Shown piece after piece: positions 17,562 to 26,593 of a stretch of DNA of 39,668 bases. The notes under the pieces are model-generated. The model worked only from the letters and a program-made list of their open reading frames with translations, was not told the DNA's origin and did no database searches. This DNA is from Insulibacter thermoxylanivorax (GTDB taxonomy: Bacteria > Bacillota > Bacilli > Paenibacillales > DA-C8), in assembly GCF_015472005.1 (NCBI RefSeq), contig NZ_BMAQ01000017.1, forward strand, positions 1-39,668, read 5' to 3'. The position numbers were made by a program, and so were the translations under genes. Every line of letters begins with the position of its first letter. Position 1 is the first letter of the stretch.

Positions 17562-18302
17562 CTAACCCACGACCACGGCGTAGACGATGCCCGGTCCATG
17601 CACGCCGATGGTCAGATCGTTCTCGATGTCCGATGAACGGCTCGGACCCGTGATGAAGTGGACGCCGGCGGGCAGCTCCTCCTTAGGCAGCGCATCGAGG
17701 CCGCGCAGGATCGGACCTAGATTCGGCTCGATCACTGCTGCAGGGATGACAGCGATGAAGACCTTCGGCAGCAAACTCGTCGACCGCCCCTTCTGCGGGG
17801 ATGATTGCACAACCACCGTTCCCGTATAGGCAGCGGCATGATCGACGAGAACGATGCCGATATCCGCCTGTGCCGCGGATCCCAGCAGATCCGATGCAGC
17901 GCTGTCCCACACGGCAACCTCCGCTCCGCCCGCGCCGCCAAAGGCCTGCGCAAGATCAAGCTCCTTAAGTTCCGGCTGATCCTGAACAAGCACCCTCTGC
18001 GCTCCCGTCTCCTGCACGAATTCCTGCAGGAATTGCCGTACATCCTTCATGTCCGCCAGCCGCAGTGCGTGACCGCCGAGGTCCGTCCAGTTCTTTATGA
18101 ACAGCTCGATGCGCGCCTCGCGGTCCAGGGTATACTCCCGCCAGTAATCCGGTACGCCGCGGTAAGGGTGCTGCGGCGCTTCCGTCTGGCGGGGCCGCCC
18201 CAAGCGATCGGCGATGTGCTGCAGGAATTCCTCTTGCCGCTCATAGGAAGAGAATCTCGCCCTTGCCGACTCCTTAGCGTTTACACCTTTGCCAGCGGTC
18301 AT
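17562..18302 (-). CDS. lutC: LutC, lactate utilisation protein (LUD domain)
   Basis: 246 residues. The C-terminal two thirds are a LUD/YkgG domain with the conserved D-x-G-I-V-L-V stretch (IGIVLVDHAAAYTGTVVV) and the ending FITGPSRSSDIENDLTIGVHGPG. LutC acts with LutA and LutB as an iron-sulphur complex that oxidises L-lactate to pyruvate. Its start overlaps lutB by 29 bases, so the two are translationally linked. It is the last gene before the terminator. Confidence 0.93.
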   Translation of the reverse strand: MTAGKGVNAKESARARFSSYERQEEFLQHIADRLGRPRQTEAPQHPYRGVPDYWREYTLDREARIELFIKNWTDLGGHALRLADMKDVRQFLQEFVQETGAQRVLVQDQPELKELDLAQAFGGAGGAEVAVWDSAASDLLGSAAQADIGIVLVDHAAAYTGTVVVQSSPQKGRSTSLLPKVFIAVIPAAVIEPNLGPILRGLDALPKEELPAGVHFITGPSRSSDIENDLTIGVHGPGIVYAVVVG

Positions 18303-19818
18303 TCCCTCGTGCCCCCTTCGCCCGTTCTTCCAGCACCTTCTTCAGCCGCGCCTCGATCTCCTGGATCATCGTCGCTGCCGGCTGTTCCCGCTCTAACTCC
18401 TGCGCCAGTTCCGGCCAGCGGTCGCGGAAGGACTGCGGCGGAAGCTCCGGCAGATCCCGGTAGTTCGTCCATCCCTTGAGCGGTCCCTTGATGCGGATAT
18501 ATCCGCCGCGGGCGACCAGTTTCTGACCGATGCGGCCCGCCTTCAGCAGGCGGCTGAGGCGTCTGGGGTCGGACATCACATAGGAGAAGCCTCGGAAGGC
18601 TGCCTTCTCCGCCGGCGGCGTGACGCCGCTTTCCACCTTGCGGCTGCGCAGATAGACAAGCATATCATGCAGCGGGATCTTCACTGGACAGGCTTCCCAG
18701 CAAGCGCCGCATAGACTGGAAGCGTCGGCGATATCCTGCCACTGCGCGGGATCTTCCTGCAGGGCTGGTGTCAGCACCGCACCGATCGGTCCGCTGTAGA
18801 CGCTGCCGTAGGAGTGCCCGCCGATATGACGGTACACCGGGCAGACGTTCAGGCATGCGCCGCAGCGGATGCAGTTCAGCAGCTCTTGGAAGTCCGGATC
18901 GCCAAGCTGACGGGAGCGGCCGTTGTCGATGATGATGATATGCAGCTCCTCCGGACCGTCCCCGTCGCCCCGCCGCTTCGGTCCGGTGATCGCCGACATA
19001 TATGCTGTCAGCTTCTGGCCCGTCGCCGACCGCGGCAGGAGAGTGGCCATCACTTCCAGATCTTCGAAGGACGGGATGATCCGCTCCATCCCCATATAGG
19101 TGATCTGCGTCTTCGGCAAGGTACTCACCATGCGCGCATTGCCTTCGTTCTCGAAGATGACGATGGAGCCGCTCTCGGCGATGGCGAAGTTACAGCCGGT
19201 GATGCCGATCTCCGCGCTGAGGAACTGTTCGCGCAGCTTCCTGCGTACGAAGCCTGCAAGCACTTGGGTGTCCGCCTCCAGTTTCTCTCCCGCTTCCTCG
19301 GAGAGCAGATCAGCGATCTGCTGCTTATTCTTGTGTATCGCCGGAATGATGATGTGCGAAGGAGGTTCCTGTGCCAGCTGGATGATATATTCGCCCAAGT
19401 CCGTCTCGATCGCTGCCACATCCATCTCAGCCAGCACCTGATTGATGTGCAGCTCTTCCGTCACCATGGATTTGGACTTGACGACGGTCTTGGCCTGCTT
19501 CTCGCGCACAATCTCGCGGGTGATGCTCGCCGCGTCAGCCGCATCCTTCGCAAAGTACACATCTGCACCGTGTTTGCGGGCATTATCTGCGAATAGGTTT
19601 AGATAATAGTCCAGATGAGCGATCGTATGCAGGCGGATCTGCCGTCCGCGCTCCCGCCACTGTTCCCAGTTGCCGTGTTCTTCCGCCGCCTTCTGCTTGC
19701 CGTTCTTCAGCCGCTGCGTCGTAAACTTGACCGCCCTCTGCAGGAATTCATCCTGCAGCGCCTGCTTCGAGCGCTGTTTGACAGTACGGTCTGCCCCATA
19801 AGCCGTGTGTACCATCAT
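18274..19818 (-). CDS. lutB: LutB, iron-sulphur subunit of lactate oxidation complex
   Basis: 514 residues. The N-terminal LUD domain includes VKSKSMVTEELHIN and GITGCNFAIAESGSIV, typical of LutB/YkgF. The ferredoxin part carries two 4Fe-4S motifs, CIRCGACLNVCP and CGACWEACP. A C-terminal extension common to the family follows. The ATG at 19818 overlaps the lutA stop (ATGATG), which implies coupled translation. It transfers electrons from lactate, probably to the quinone pool or another carrier. Confidence 0.95.
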   Translation of the reverse strand: MMVHTAYGADRTVKQRSKQALQDEFLQRAVKFTTQRLKNGKQKAAEEHGNWEQWRERGRQIRLHTIAHLDYYLNLFADNARKHGADVYFAKDAADAASITREIVREKQAKTVVKSKSMVTEELHINQVLAEMDVAAIETDLGEYIIQLAQEPPSHIIIPAIHKNKQQIADLLSEEAGEKLEADTQVLAGFVRRKLREQFLSAEIGITGCNFAIAESGSIVIFENEGNARMVSTLPKTQITYMGMERIIPSFEDLEVMATLLPRSATGQKLTAYMSAITGPKRRGDGDGPEELHIIIIDNGRSRQLGDPDFQELLNCIRCGACLNVCPVYRHIGGHSYGSVYSGPIGAVLTPALQEDPAQWQDIADASSLCGACWEACPVKIPLHDMLVYLRSRKVESGVTPPAEKAAFRGFSYVMSDPRRLSRLLKAGRIGQKLVARGGYIRIKGPLKGWTNYRDLPELPPQSFRDRWPELAQELEREQPAATMIQEIEARLKKVLEERAKGARGNDRWQRCKR

Positions 19819-20543
19819 GCGCTCACCCCTTCATAGAGCAGTTCTGCGAGATGCATCACACGGACCTTGCTGCCTGCGTTATGAAGCTTCCCGCCGATAT
19901 TCATCAGACAGCCCATGTCGAGGCCGACGAGCACGTCGGCATCGGTCCTCGTGATCTTCTCCGCCTTCTCCGTCACCATCGCTCCTGAGATCTCCGACAT
20001 CTTCACGGCGAAGGTGCCGCCGAAGCCGCAGCAATATTCCGCATCGGGAAGCGGCACGAGTTCAAGACCTTTGACATGCTGCAAGAGGGTCAGCGGCTCA
20101 TCCTGAATGCCGAGTACGCGAGTGCCGTGGCAGGATGGGTGGTATGTGACTTTATAAGGAAAAGTTGCACCCACATCGACGATCCCGAGCACGTTCACCA
20201 GGAACTGCGAGAATTCATAGGTTTTGTCCCTGAGCCTCAGGGCCTTATCCAGCATCTTCGGATCTTCTGCAAACAACTTCGGATAGTAATGGTGGATCAT
20301 CCCCGTGCAAGAGCCGGATGGGGAGATGACGAAGTCGCTGTCCTCGAAGGCTTCCAGCAAGGTCTTCGCCGAAGCCCGCGCTTCGTCCCAATATCCGCTG
20401 TTAAACGCCGGTTGCCCGCAGCAGGTCTGCACCTCCGGAAAATCCAGCTGCACGCCGCAGCGCGCAAGCATCCGCACCATCGCTTCGCCGACGCGCGGAT
20501 ACATCACATCGCTGAGACAAGTGATGAAGAGCGAAACTTTCAT
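19815..20543 (-). CDS. lutA: LutA, CCG-domain subunit of lactate oxidation complex
   Basis: 242 residues with two cysteine-rich CCG domains. The visible motifs are QTCCGQPAFNSGYWDEA, then the second set YHPSCHGTRVLG and EYCCGFGGTFAVK. This matches LutA/YkgE. The gene follows rhaR by 136 bases. Because RhaW makes L-lactate, LutABC supplies the next step in the same gene string. The ribosome site is only fair (GGGTGACGAT before ATG). Confidence 0.95.
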   Translation of the reverse strand: MKVSLFITCLSDVMYPRVGEAMVRMLARCGVQLDFPEVQTCCGQPAFNSGYWDEARASAKTLLEAFEDSDFVISPSGSCTGMIHHYYPKLFAEDPKMLDKALRLRDKTYEFSQFLVNVLGIVDVGATFPYKVTYHPSCHGTRVLGIQDEPLTLLQHVKGLELVPLPDAEYCCGFGGTFAVKMSEISGAMVTEKAEKITRTDADVLVGLDMGCLMNIGGKLHNAGSKVRVMHLAELLYEGVSA

Positions 20544-20652
20544 ATCGTCACCCGCTTTCGCAGAACTACATCAGGGCTGCTTCTCTACCAGATCAGCGAA
20601 CGAATTGAACCTTCATCCATCAACTGCACGATCTAATCAACCCGACACAAGC

Positions 20653-20676
20653 AGCACAGGCGCGGCTGACTGTGCT
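20653..20676 (-). other. Small hairpin between rhaR and lutA
   Basis: AGCACAG pairs with CTGTGCT around a 10-base loop just after the rhaR stop codon. No T-run follows. It may be an attenuator or processing site that separates rha and lut expression; weak evidence. Confidence 0.3.
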
Positions 20677-20679
20677 TCC

Positions 20680-21447
20680 TTAGGTCCCAGCAACGATCAC
20701 ATTCGCAGCATAGCGCTCCCGCCATGCTGCGAGGAAACGCTGCTCAGCCTTCGCGTCGGTAATCAATGTGTGAAAAGCCTCGCACGGCGCCGCCTGCGAA
20801 AATTCATTGACGTTGAACTTGCTGTAGTCCACCAGCAGATAGACTTCGTCGGCGATCTCGATCATGCGTTTCTTCAGCCTGGCTTGCAGCTCATTGGACT
20901 CCGTCGCACCGCGGTCCAAGTGAACGCCCTTGCAGGAGATAAAGGCTTTGTTCACGTGATATTGTTCCAAGCTGCTTTCTGCCAGGGGACCCACGAAAGA
21001 TAACGAACGCGGGGAGAGGATTCCCCCTGTCGAGACGACCTCGATCTTCTCCTTGTTCGCCAGCTCGAAGGCGACCTTGATCGAATTCGTCAGCACCGTC
21101 AGCGGGATATCCGGCAGCATCTGTGCCATATACCAAGCCGTCGTACTGGCATCGAGGATGATGCGGTCCCGCGGTCTGACATGGCGCACCGCCTCCTTGG
21201 CGATCTGCTTCTTCTCCTCGACATTCGTCACTTCCCGTTCCATGAACGGCGTCTCGCTGGTATGGTCCTTGATGCTGACCGCACCGCCGTGGCTTCGCAG
21301 CAAGCGGCCGGCCTGTTCCAATTTATCGAGATCGCGGCGAATCGTCTCTTCCGTCACTTTGAAGATCTCGCTTAGTTCGGATACGCGTACACTGCCTCGT
21401 TCATCGACGAGCTGGACGATCTTCTCACATCTTTCCGCTGCCAGCAT
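20680..21447 (-). CDS. rhaR: DeoR-family regulator, RhaR
   Basis: 255 residues. The N-terminal DeoR HTH is plain (RVSELSEIFKVTEETIRRDLDKLE, about 19-42), with the linker RLLRSHGGAV. The C-terminal DeoRC sugar-phosphate domain holds DRIILDASTTAWYMA and VVSTGG. In Bacillus subtilis the regulator within the rha operon is also DeoR type and responds to a rhamnose intermediate. It lies 17 bases after rhaB. It is expected to repress the operon from the promoter in front of rhaEW. Confidence 0.9.
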   Translation of the reverse strand: MLAAERCEKIVQLVDERGSVRVSELSEIFKVTEETIRRDLDKLEQAGRLLRSHGGAVSIKDHTSETPFMEREVTNVEEKKQIAKEAVRHVRPRDRIILDASTTAWYMAQMLPDIPLTVLTNSIKVAFELANKEKIEVVSTGGILSPRSLSFVGPLAESSLEQYHVNKAFISCKGVHLDRGATESNELQARLKKRMIEIADEVYLLVDYSKFNVNEFSQAAPCEAFHTLITDAKAEQRFLAAWRERYAANVIVAGT

Positions 21448-21464
21448 CTGTTCTCACCTTTCAT

Positions 21465-22931
21465 CTATCTAAGTATGCTTGTGAAGCGCTCATACGCTTC
21501 CTGCCACTGGGCCGCATCTTGCGGCTCATAAGTCTGAATCGAGAAGGAATCCCGGACGATAGAACGGGCTTCCCAGATATCCTGGATATCGCCCAACGCC
21601 ATGTATTGTACCAAAATGTTGCCGATGCCGCTGCCCTCTGTCGGACCTGCCCATACGGGTTTGCCCAGGGCATTGGCCGTGAACTGGCAGAGCATCGCAT
21701 TCTTGATGCCGCCGCCCACCATGTGCAAGCCTTCGAACGTCTTGCCCGAGAGACGCTCGGTCATCTCCAGCACATAGCGGTACTTCAGCGCGAGGCTCTC
21801 AAGGATGCAGCGAATCGTCTCGCCGACGCTCTGCGGCTCCTGCTGTCCCGTCTCCCGGCAGAAATCGCGGATCGCTTGCGGCATATCCACGGGATTGAGG
21901 AACGCATCCACATCGGGATCGATGAGGCTGCGAAACGGCCTTGCCTCCTGTGCGGCGGCGATCATCTCTTCATAGCTGAGGGACTGGCCGGCTTTCAGCC
22001 AAGTGCGGCGGCATTCCTCCAGGAGCCACAGGCCCATGATATTCTTGAGCAGCCGGTAGGTGCCGCCTACGCCGCCCTCGTTGGTAAAGTTCAGCTCCAA
22101 AGCCTCATCGGTGAGCACCGGTTCCGTCACTTCCGTACCCATCAGCGACCAGGTGCCGCAGCTGAGGTAGGCAAAATCCTTCGTAAGCGCCGGCACCGCC
22201 GCTACCGCAGATCCCGTATCGTGCTCTGCAACAGTGAAGACCGGGATCGCCGGCACGCCGAGCTCCTCTTGGATCGACGGAAGAATCTCGCCCGCCCGCG
22301 TACCCGGCATCGTCACCTGGGGGAAGATCGACGCCTGAAGCCCCAGCTTCTCGATCAAGATCTCATCCCAGGACTGGGTCAGCGGGTTGTACAGCTGGGT
22401 CGTCGTGGCATTGGAGAATTCCCCAAGCCGCTCGCCCGTCAGGAAATAGCGCAGCAGATCGGGGATCATCAACATCGACTCCGCTTGCGCCAGCACTGAA
22501 GCATCTGCTTTCTTCAGCGCATACAGCTGGAAGATCGTGTTGATTTGAAGGAACTGGATCCCCGTGCGGCGGAAGATCTCCTCACGCGGGACGAAGCGGA
22601 AAACCTCCTCCATGATCCCATCCGTATGGTGATCGCGGTAATGGTACGGATTGCCTAGCAGTTCCCCGTTCTTATCGAGGAATCCCACGTCAACGGCCCA
22701 GGAGTCGATGGCCAGGCTGCGGAGATCGCCGGCATTCGCGTTTTTGGCTTGGATCAAGCCCTGCTTCATCTCATGGAACAAGCGCAGGATATCCCAGTGC
22801 AGATGCGCGCCGACTTGTACGGGATCGTTCGGAAAACGGTGAATCTCTTCGATCACTAATTTCCGGTCGGTCAAGCGGCCGATCAAGGCTCGGCCGCTCG
22901 TCGCTCCCAGATCATAAGCGAGTACACTCAA
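21465..22931 (-). CDS. rhaB: Rhamnulokinase RhaB
   Basis: FGGY-family sugar kinase, 488 residues from the chosen start, as expected for RhaB. The N-terminus VLAYDLGATSGRALIG is the phosphate-1 loop; SIDSWAVDVGFLD and the ATP-site region HMVGGGIKNAMLCQFTANAL are family marks. It phosphorylates L-rhamnulose at O1. The start is TTG at 22931, six bases after GGGGTG. A longer TTG reading reaches 22973 but adds residues that do not fit the family. Sits between rhaA and rhaR. Confidence 0.94.
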   Translation of the reverse strand: MSVLAYDLGATSGRALIGRLTDRKLVIEEIHRFPNDPVQVGAHLHWDILRLFHEMKQGLIQAKNANAGDLRSLAIDSWAVDVGFLDKNGELLGNPYHYRDHHTDGIMEEVFRFVPREEIFRRTGIQFLQINTIFQLYALKKADASVLAQAESMLMIPDLLRYFLTGERLGEFSNATTTQLYNPLTQSWDEILIEKLGLQASIFPQVTMPGTRAGEILPSIQEELGVPAIPVFTVAEHDTGSAVAAVPALTKDFAYLSCGTWSLMGTEVTEPVLTDEALELNFTNEGGVGGTYRLLKNIMGLWLLEECRRTWLKAGQSLSYEEMIAAAQEARPFRSLIDPDVDAFLNPVDMPQAIRDFCRETGQQEPQSVGETIRCILESLALKYRYVLEMTERLSGKTFEGLHMVGGGIKNAMLCQFTANALGKPVWAGPTEGSGIGNILVQYMALGDIQDIWEARSIVRDSFSIQTYEPQDAAQWQEAYERFTSILR

Positions 22932-22991
22932 TGTAAGCACCCCATTCTCTTCTCTGGATCGGAACAAGGGCAATGCTGAACCTGCTATCTT

Positions 22992-24248
22992 TCATCGCTT
23001 CAGCAGAACGTCCTGCTCATATTTCTTCACTTCATCCAGCCAGGTCTCGCGAACCGGTACGCCCATCTTCACACAATAATAATCCCACACAGCACCGAAC
23101 GGATAAGTCTTGAACTCTTCGGTCAGCGCCAGACGGGTCGTGTAATCGCCCTCCAGCTCTGCTTGCCGCAGCTTATCGATCGGCTCCAGCATCGCGCGGA
23201 GCAGCGCTTTGATCGTATTGCGCGTACCGATCACCCAAGCTGCCACGCGGTTGATGCTCGCATCGAAGAAGTCCAGCCCGATATAGGCCTTCTCAAGCAG
23301 ATTGCCGCGTACTAGTTCACGGGCAATCTCCAGCAGCTCGTCGTCCATGATGACGACATGGTCGCTGTCCCAGCGCATCGGGCGGCTGACATGGAGGAGG
23401 ATGCCCGGGCTGAACAGCGCCAGCGAAGACAGCTTGTTCGAGATGACTTCCGTCGGATGGAAATGCCCCGCATCCAAGCAGATCAGCTTGTTATTCGCGA
23501 TGCCATACCCCATATAGAACTCATGCGAGCCGACGACATACGCTTCCGAACCGATCCCGAAGAGCTTGCTCTCAACGGCATCGAGGTTGTGAGCCGGATT
23601 CAGCTCCTCTGCGAAGACTTCGTCCAGAGCATCTTTGAGACGCTGTCTCGGCGCCAACCGGTCAACGGGATGGTCCTTGAAACCGTCCGGAATCCACACG
23701 TTCGTAATACAAGTCTGGCCAAGCTGCTCACCGAAGAATGCACCGATTCTGCGGGCAGCCTTGCAGTGATCGATCCAGAACTGGCGGATCGCCGGGTCTG
23801 GGTGGCTCAGCGTGAAGCCGTCTTCGGATTTCTCATGGGAGAAGCATGTCGGGTTAAAATCCAGCCCCAATCCCTGTTCCTTCGCCCAATCCACCCAGCT
23901 CTGGAAATGCTTCGGCTCCAGTTCGTCCAGTTCGACTTTCTCATCGGTATCCGCATAGATCGCATGGAGGTTCACCTTGTGCTTGCCGGGGATTAACGAG
24001 AACGCTTTCTCCATGTCCTGTCTAAGTTCATCCGGTGTACGCGCTGCGCCCGGATAGTTGCCCGTCACCGAGATGCCGCCGGTCAGTTCCTGATCCCGAT
24101 TCAAGAAACCGCGGACGTCATCGCCCTGCCAGCAGTGGACGGAAACCTTGATATTCGCCAGTTCCTCCAGCACCTTATCCGTATCGATGCCGTGTTCGGC
24201 ATATTGCTTCTTGGCTTCTTCATAATTCCTCTGGATCTGGTCCTGCAT
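22992..24248 (-). CDS. rhaA: L-rhamnose isomerase RhaA
   Basis: 418 residues, the normal length. Family motifs seen are [11 protein letters not shown] at the N-terminus, [20 protein letters not shown] in the middle, and [21 protein letters not shown] near the C-terminus, which include metal-binding Asp/His residues. It converts L-rhamnose to L-rhamnulose in the cytoplasm. ATG is 9 bases after GGAGGG. It lies between rhaEW and rhaB, after an intergenic hairpin. Confidence 0.97.
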   Translation of the reverse strand: MQDQIQRNYEEAKKQYAEHGIDTDKVLEELANIKVSVHCWQGDDVRGFLNRDQELTGGISVTGNYPGAARTPDELRQDMEKAFSLIPGKHKVNLHAIYADTDEKVELDELEPKHFQSWVDWAKEQGLGLDFNPTCFSHEKSEDGFTLSHPDPAIRQFWIDHCKAARRIGAFFGEQLGQTCITNVWIPDGFKDHPVDRLAPRQRLKDALDEVFAEELNPAHNLDAVESKLFGIGSEAYVVGSHEFYMGYGIANNKLICLDAGHFHPTEVISNKLSSLALFSPGILLHVSRPMRWDSDHVVIMDDELLEIARELVRGNLLEKAYIGLDFFDASINRVAAWVIGTRNTIKALLRAMLEPIDKLRQAELEGDYTTRLALTEEFKTYPFGAVWDYYCVKMGVPVRETWLDEVKKYEQDVLLKR

Positions 24249-24294
24249 GTGAACGATCCCTCCATTTTCATAGATTCACATTGAAAATAGGCAA

Positions 24295-24336
24295 TGACCT
24301 GGTACAGCTTGCTCAGCAGCAATCTGCACCAGGTCA
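24295..24336 (-). other. Intra-operon hairpin between rhaEW and rhaA
   Basis: TGACCTGGT and ACCAGGTCA form an outer 9-bp stem, with an inner TTGCT/AGCAA stem in the loop. It lies 6 bases after the rhaEW stop and is followed by TTGCCTATTTTC on the minus strand. It may be a leaky terminator or an RNA processing or stability element that sets the ratio of rhaEW to rhaA. Confidence 0.5.
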
Positions 24337-24342
24337 GCGAAC

Positions 24343-26433
24343 TCAGCGAGTAAAGGCAGCCGGCACCCCGCCGTCGATCGTCAGCATGCATCCAGTCGTC
24401 TTCTCCGCCTTGGAAGAGGCGAAGAAGGCGATGCCTTCTGCAACGTCCCGCGGATAGACGTTCACTTGCAGCGTCGTCCGCTTGCGGTAGTACTCTTCCA
24501 GCTGGTCTGGTTCGATGCCGTATGCTGCCGCGCGCTCGTTGCGCCATGCCGAGTTCCAGATATTCGAACCCTGCAGGATGGCATCGGGCAGGACGGTGTT
24601 CACGCGGATGCCGTACTGACCGCCTTCCGCAGCGATGCAGCGGGCCAGATGGGCTTCCAGCGCCTTCGCCGCGCTGTAGGCCGTTGCATTCTTGCCGGCG
24701 TAGATGGAGTTCTTGGAGCCGACGAACACCATGCTGCCGCCGATCTTCTGTTCCTTCATCAGCTTGAATGCTTCGCGGGCGACCAGGAAATAACCCGTAC
24801 CCAGCACGTTCATATTCAGATTCCACTCATCCAAGGAGGTCTCCTCGAAGGGGCTGGATGTAGCCAGACCGGCGTTGTTGACGATGATATCGACACCGCC
24901 GTATTGCAGCGCCGTTTCACGGTAAGCCGCTTGCACCATGTCTTCTTTGGTCACATCCATCTGAACAGCGAGCGCCCGGCCTTCGCCGTATTGTTCGTTG
25001 ATCTCATCGGCCACCTGCTGAGCGCCTTCGAGATTCAGGTCAGCCAGCACCACATGTGCACCTTGTTCTGCCAACAGCCGTGCTGTCTCGCTGCCGATGC
25101 CGCCCGCACCACCGGTGATGAAGGCGACCTTGCGGGAGAATTCCGCCTCCGGCGGCTGCAGCGTCAGCTTATAGATTTCCAGCGGCCAATATTCCACGTT
25201 GTAGGATTCGTTCTCGCTTAGCGACACGAAATTCCCCAAGGTCGTCGAGTAACGCATGACGGCGATCGCCCGATGATAGAGTGCACCGCTTACCTTTGCC
25301 ATCGCCAAGCTCTTGCCGGTATTGATCATACCGATGCCGGGGATCAAGATGACGCGCGGCGCAGGCTCGAACATCTTGTCGCCTTCGTTCTTGTTGCGCT
25401 CGAAGTACCTCTTGTACTCCTCCTTATAATTGGCAACGCCTTCACGGATCGCAGTTTTCAACGCCTCGACGTCCTTCGTCGCAGGATCCCAATCGATGAA
25501 CAGCGGTTTCATCTTCGTATGCACGAGATGGTCCGGACAAGCTGCTCCGATCTGGGACAGCTCCTTCGAATCCTTGCCGTTGACGAATTTGAGTACGTCC
25601 TCAGCATCATCGAAGCTCAGGATCATCCGTTTCTCTTCGCTTACTGCACCGCGGATCAGCGGCATGACTTCAGCTGCAATGTCACGGCGTTCTTCCGCAG
25701 GAAGCGATTGATATTGGGCACCGCCGAACAGTTGCTCTTCGTTGACACGCGCTTCAATATAAGCAGCTGCTTCGTTGATTATCTCGATCGTCTTGTTGTA
25801 GCACTCCTCCGCCGTATCTCCCCAAGTAACGAGACCGTGCTTCTCCATCAAGACGAGCTCTGCCTTCGGATGATTGCGCACACCTTCCGCGATCATCTTC
25901 GACAACTTAAAACCAGGACGAATATACGGCACCCATACATAGCGGTCGCCGAAGATCTCATCGGCGATCTCGCGGCCGTTATCCGCACAGCACAAACCGA
26001 TGATCGAATCCGGATGCGTATGATCCACGTGCTTGAACGGCAGGAAAGCATGCAGCAAGGTCTCAATCGACATGCGCGGATGCTTGCTGTCGATCATGCA
26101 GCGGGTCAAATATTCGACCATCTCTTCATCGCTCATATCGTCGCGCTCGTACAACGGACGGATATCATCCATACGCAGGCCGGTGAAGTGCTTCGCTTGC
26201 ATCGTCGCAAGGTCGGAACCGCTGCCCTTCACCCACATGATCTCAACTTCACGACCGCGGAAATCGGCGATCGTCGTCTTCATCGATGTGTTGCCTCCGC
26301 CCCAGTTGCACACACGACGATCGGAACCGAGCAGGTTAGAACGATAGACCAACTCATCTAATCCGCTTGTCAATTGTTTGGCTTTTGCCTGATCCCAACG
26401 ATTCTCAACCAAATTCCCCCGATTTTCGACCAT
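24343..26433 (-). CDS. rhaEW: RhaEW, bifunctional rhamnulose-1-phosphate aldolase / lactaldehyde dehydrogenase
   Basis: 696 residues from ATG at 26433, chosen because GGAGGGG lies just ahead; an upstream ATG at 26481 has no such site. Residues about 1-230 are a class II aldolase with zinc histidines H138 and H140 in DHTHPDS and H199 in MEKHG. Residues about 434-696 are a short-chain dehydrogenase with TGGAGGIG and catalytic YSAAK (Y586, K590). The first half splits rhamnulose-1-phosphate into DHAP and L-lactaldehyde; the second oxidises lactaldehyde to lactate. The fused arrangement is that of Bacillus subtilis RhaEW. First gene of the operon. Confidence 0.95.
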   Translation of the reverse strand: MVENRGNLVENRWDQAKAKQLTSGLDELVYRSNLLGSDRRVCNWGGGNTSMKTTIADFRGREVEIMWVKGSGSDLATMQAKHFTGLRMDDIRPLYERDDMSDEEMVEYLTRCMIDSKHPRMSIETLLHAFLPFKHVDHTHPDSIIGLCCADNGREIADEIFGDRYVWVPYIRPGFKLSKMIAEGVRNHPKAELVLMEKHGLVTWGDTAEECYNKTIEIINEAAAYIEARVNEEQLFGGAQYQSLPAEERRDIAAEVMPLIRGAVSEEKRMILSFDDAEDVLKFVNGKDSKELSQIGAACPDHLVHTKMKPLFIDWDPATKDVEALKTAIREGVANYKEEYKRYFERNKNEGDKMFEPAPRVILIPGIGMINTGKSLAMAKVSGALYHRAIAVMRYSTTLGNFVSLSENESYNVEYWPLEIYKLTLQPPEAEFSRKVAFITGGAGGIGSETARLLAEQGAHVVLADLNLEGAQQVADEINEQYGEGRALAVQMDVTKEDMVQAAYRETALQYGGVDIIVNNAGLATSSPFEETSLDEWNLNMNVLGTGYFLVAREAFKLMKEQKIGGSMVFVGSKNSIYAGKNATAYSAAKALEAHLARCIAAEGGQYGIRVNTVLPDAILQGSNIWNSAWRNERAAAYGIEPDQLEEYYRKRTTLQVNVYPRDVAEGIAFFASSKAEKTTGCMLTIDGGVPAAFTR

Positions 26434-26471
26434 GTTTCCCCTCCGAAACAAAAGTATTTCCCTCATATTCA

Positions 26472-26500
26472 AGTGTATCATAGTTGGTTTTATTTTTGAA
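26472..26500 (-). promoter_or_regulatory. Candidate sigma-A promoter of the rha operon
   Basis: -35 TTCAAA (26495-26500) and -10 TACACT (26472-26477) are 17 bases apart, and TG one base before the -10 makes it an extended -10. It lies about 40 bases upstream of the rhaEW ATG. Confidence 0.5.
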
Positions 26501-26523
26501 TATGTTTGTTTTGAAAGTTGATA

Positions 26524-26552
26524 TTGACAATCGGAGGGTTAAGAGATAAAAT
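26524..26552 (+). promoter_or_regulatory. Candidate sigma-A promoter of the ABC exporter genes
   Basis: Consensus -35 TTGACA (26524-26529) and -10 TAAAAT (26547-26552) with a 17-base spacer, about 40 bases before the ATPase gene. A perfect TATAAT at 26552-26557 lies too far (22 bases) to be used with this -35. It is divergent from the rha promoter with under 25 bases between the -35 boxes. Confidence 0.65.
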
Positions 26553-26593
26553 ATAATGCCTTTTCCAATTTCCAATAGGAGGGAATTGCAAGC

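Noticed and set aside
24101-24826. 241-codon minus-strand frame overlapping rhaA and rhaEW
   Set aside because: It is out of frame with two well-conserved genes; the peptide is Arg/Gly-rich and has no family resemblance.
25273-26361. 362-codon plus-strand frame opposite rhaEW
   Set aside because: Antisense shadow of the conserved aldolase region; no ribosome site.
26552-26557. Perfect TATAAT as the -10 of the ABC exporter
   Set aside because: It is 22 bases from TTGACA, whereas TAAAAT at 26547 has the correct 17-base spacing.
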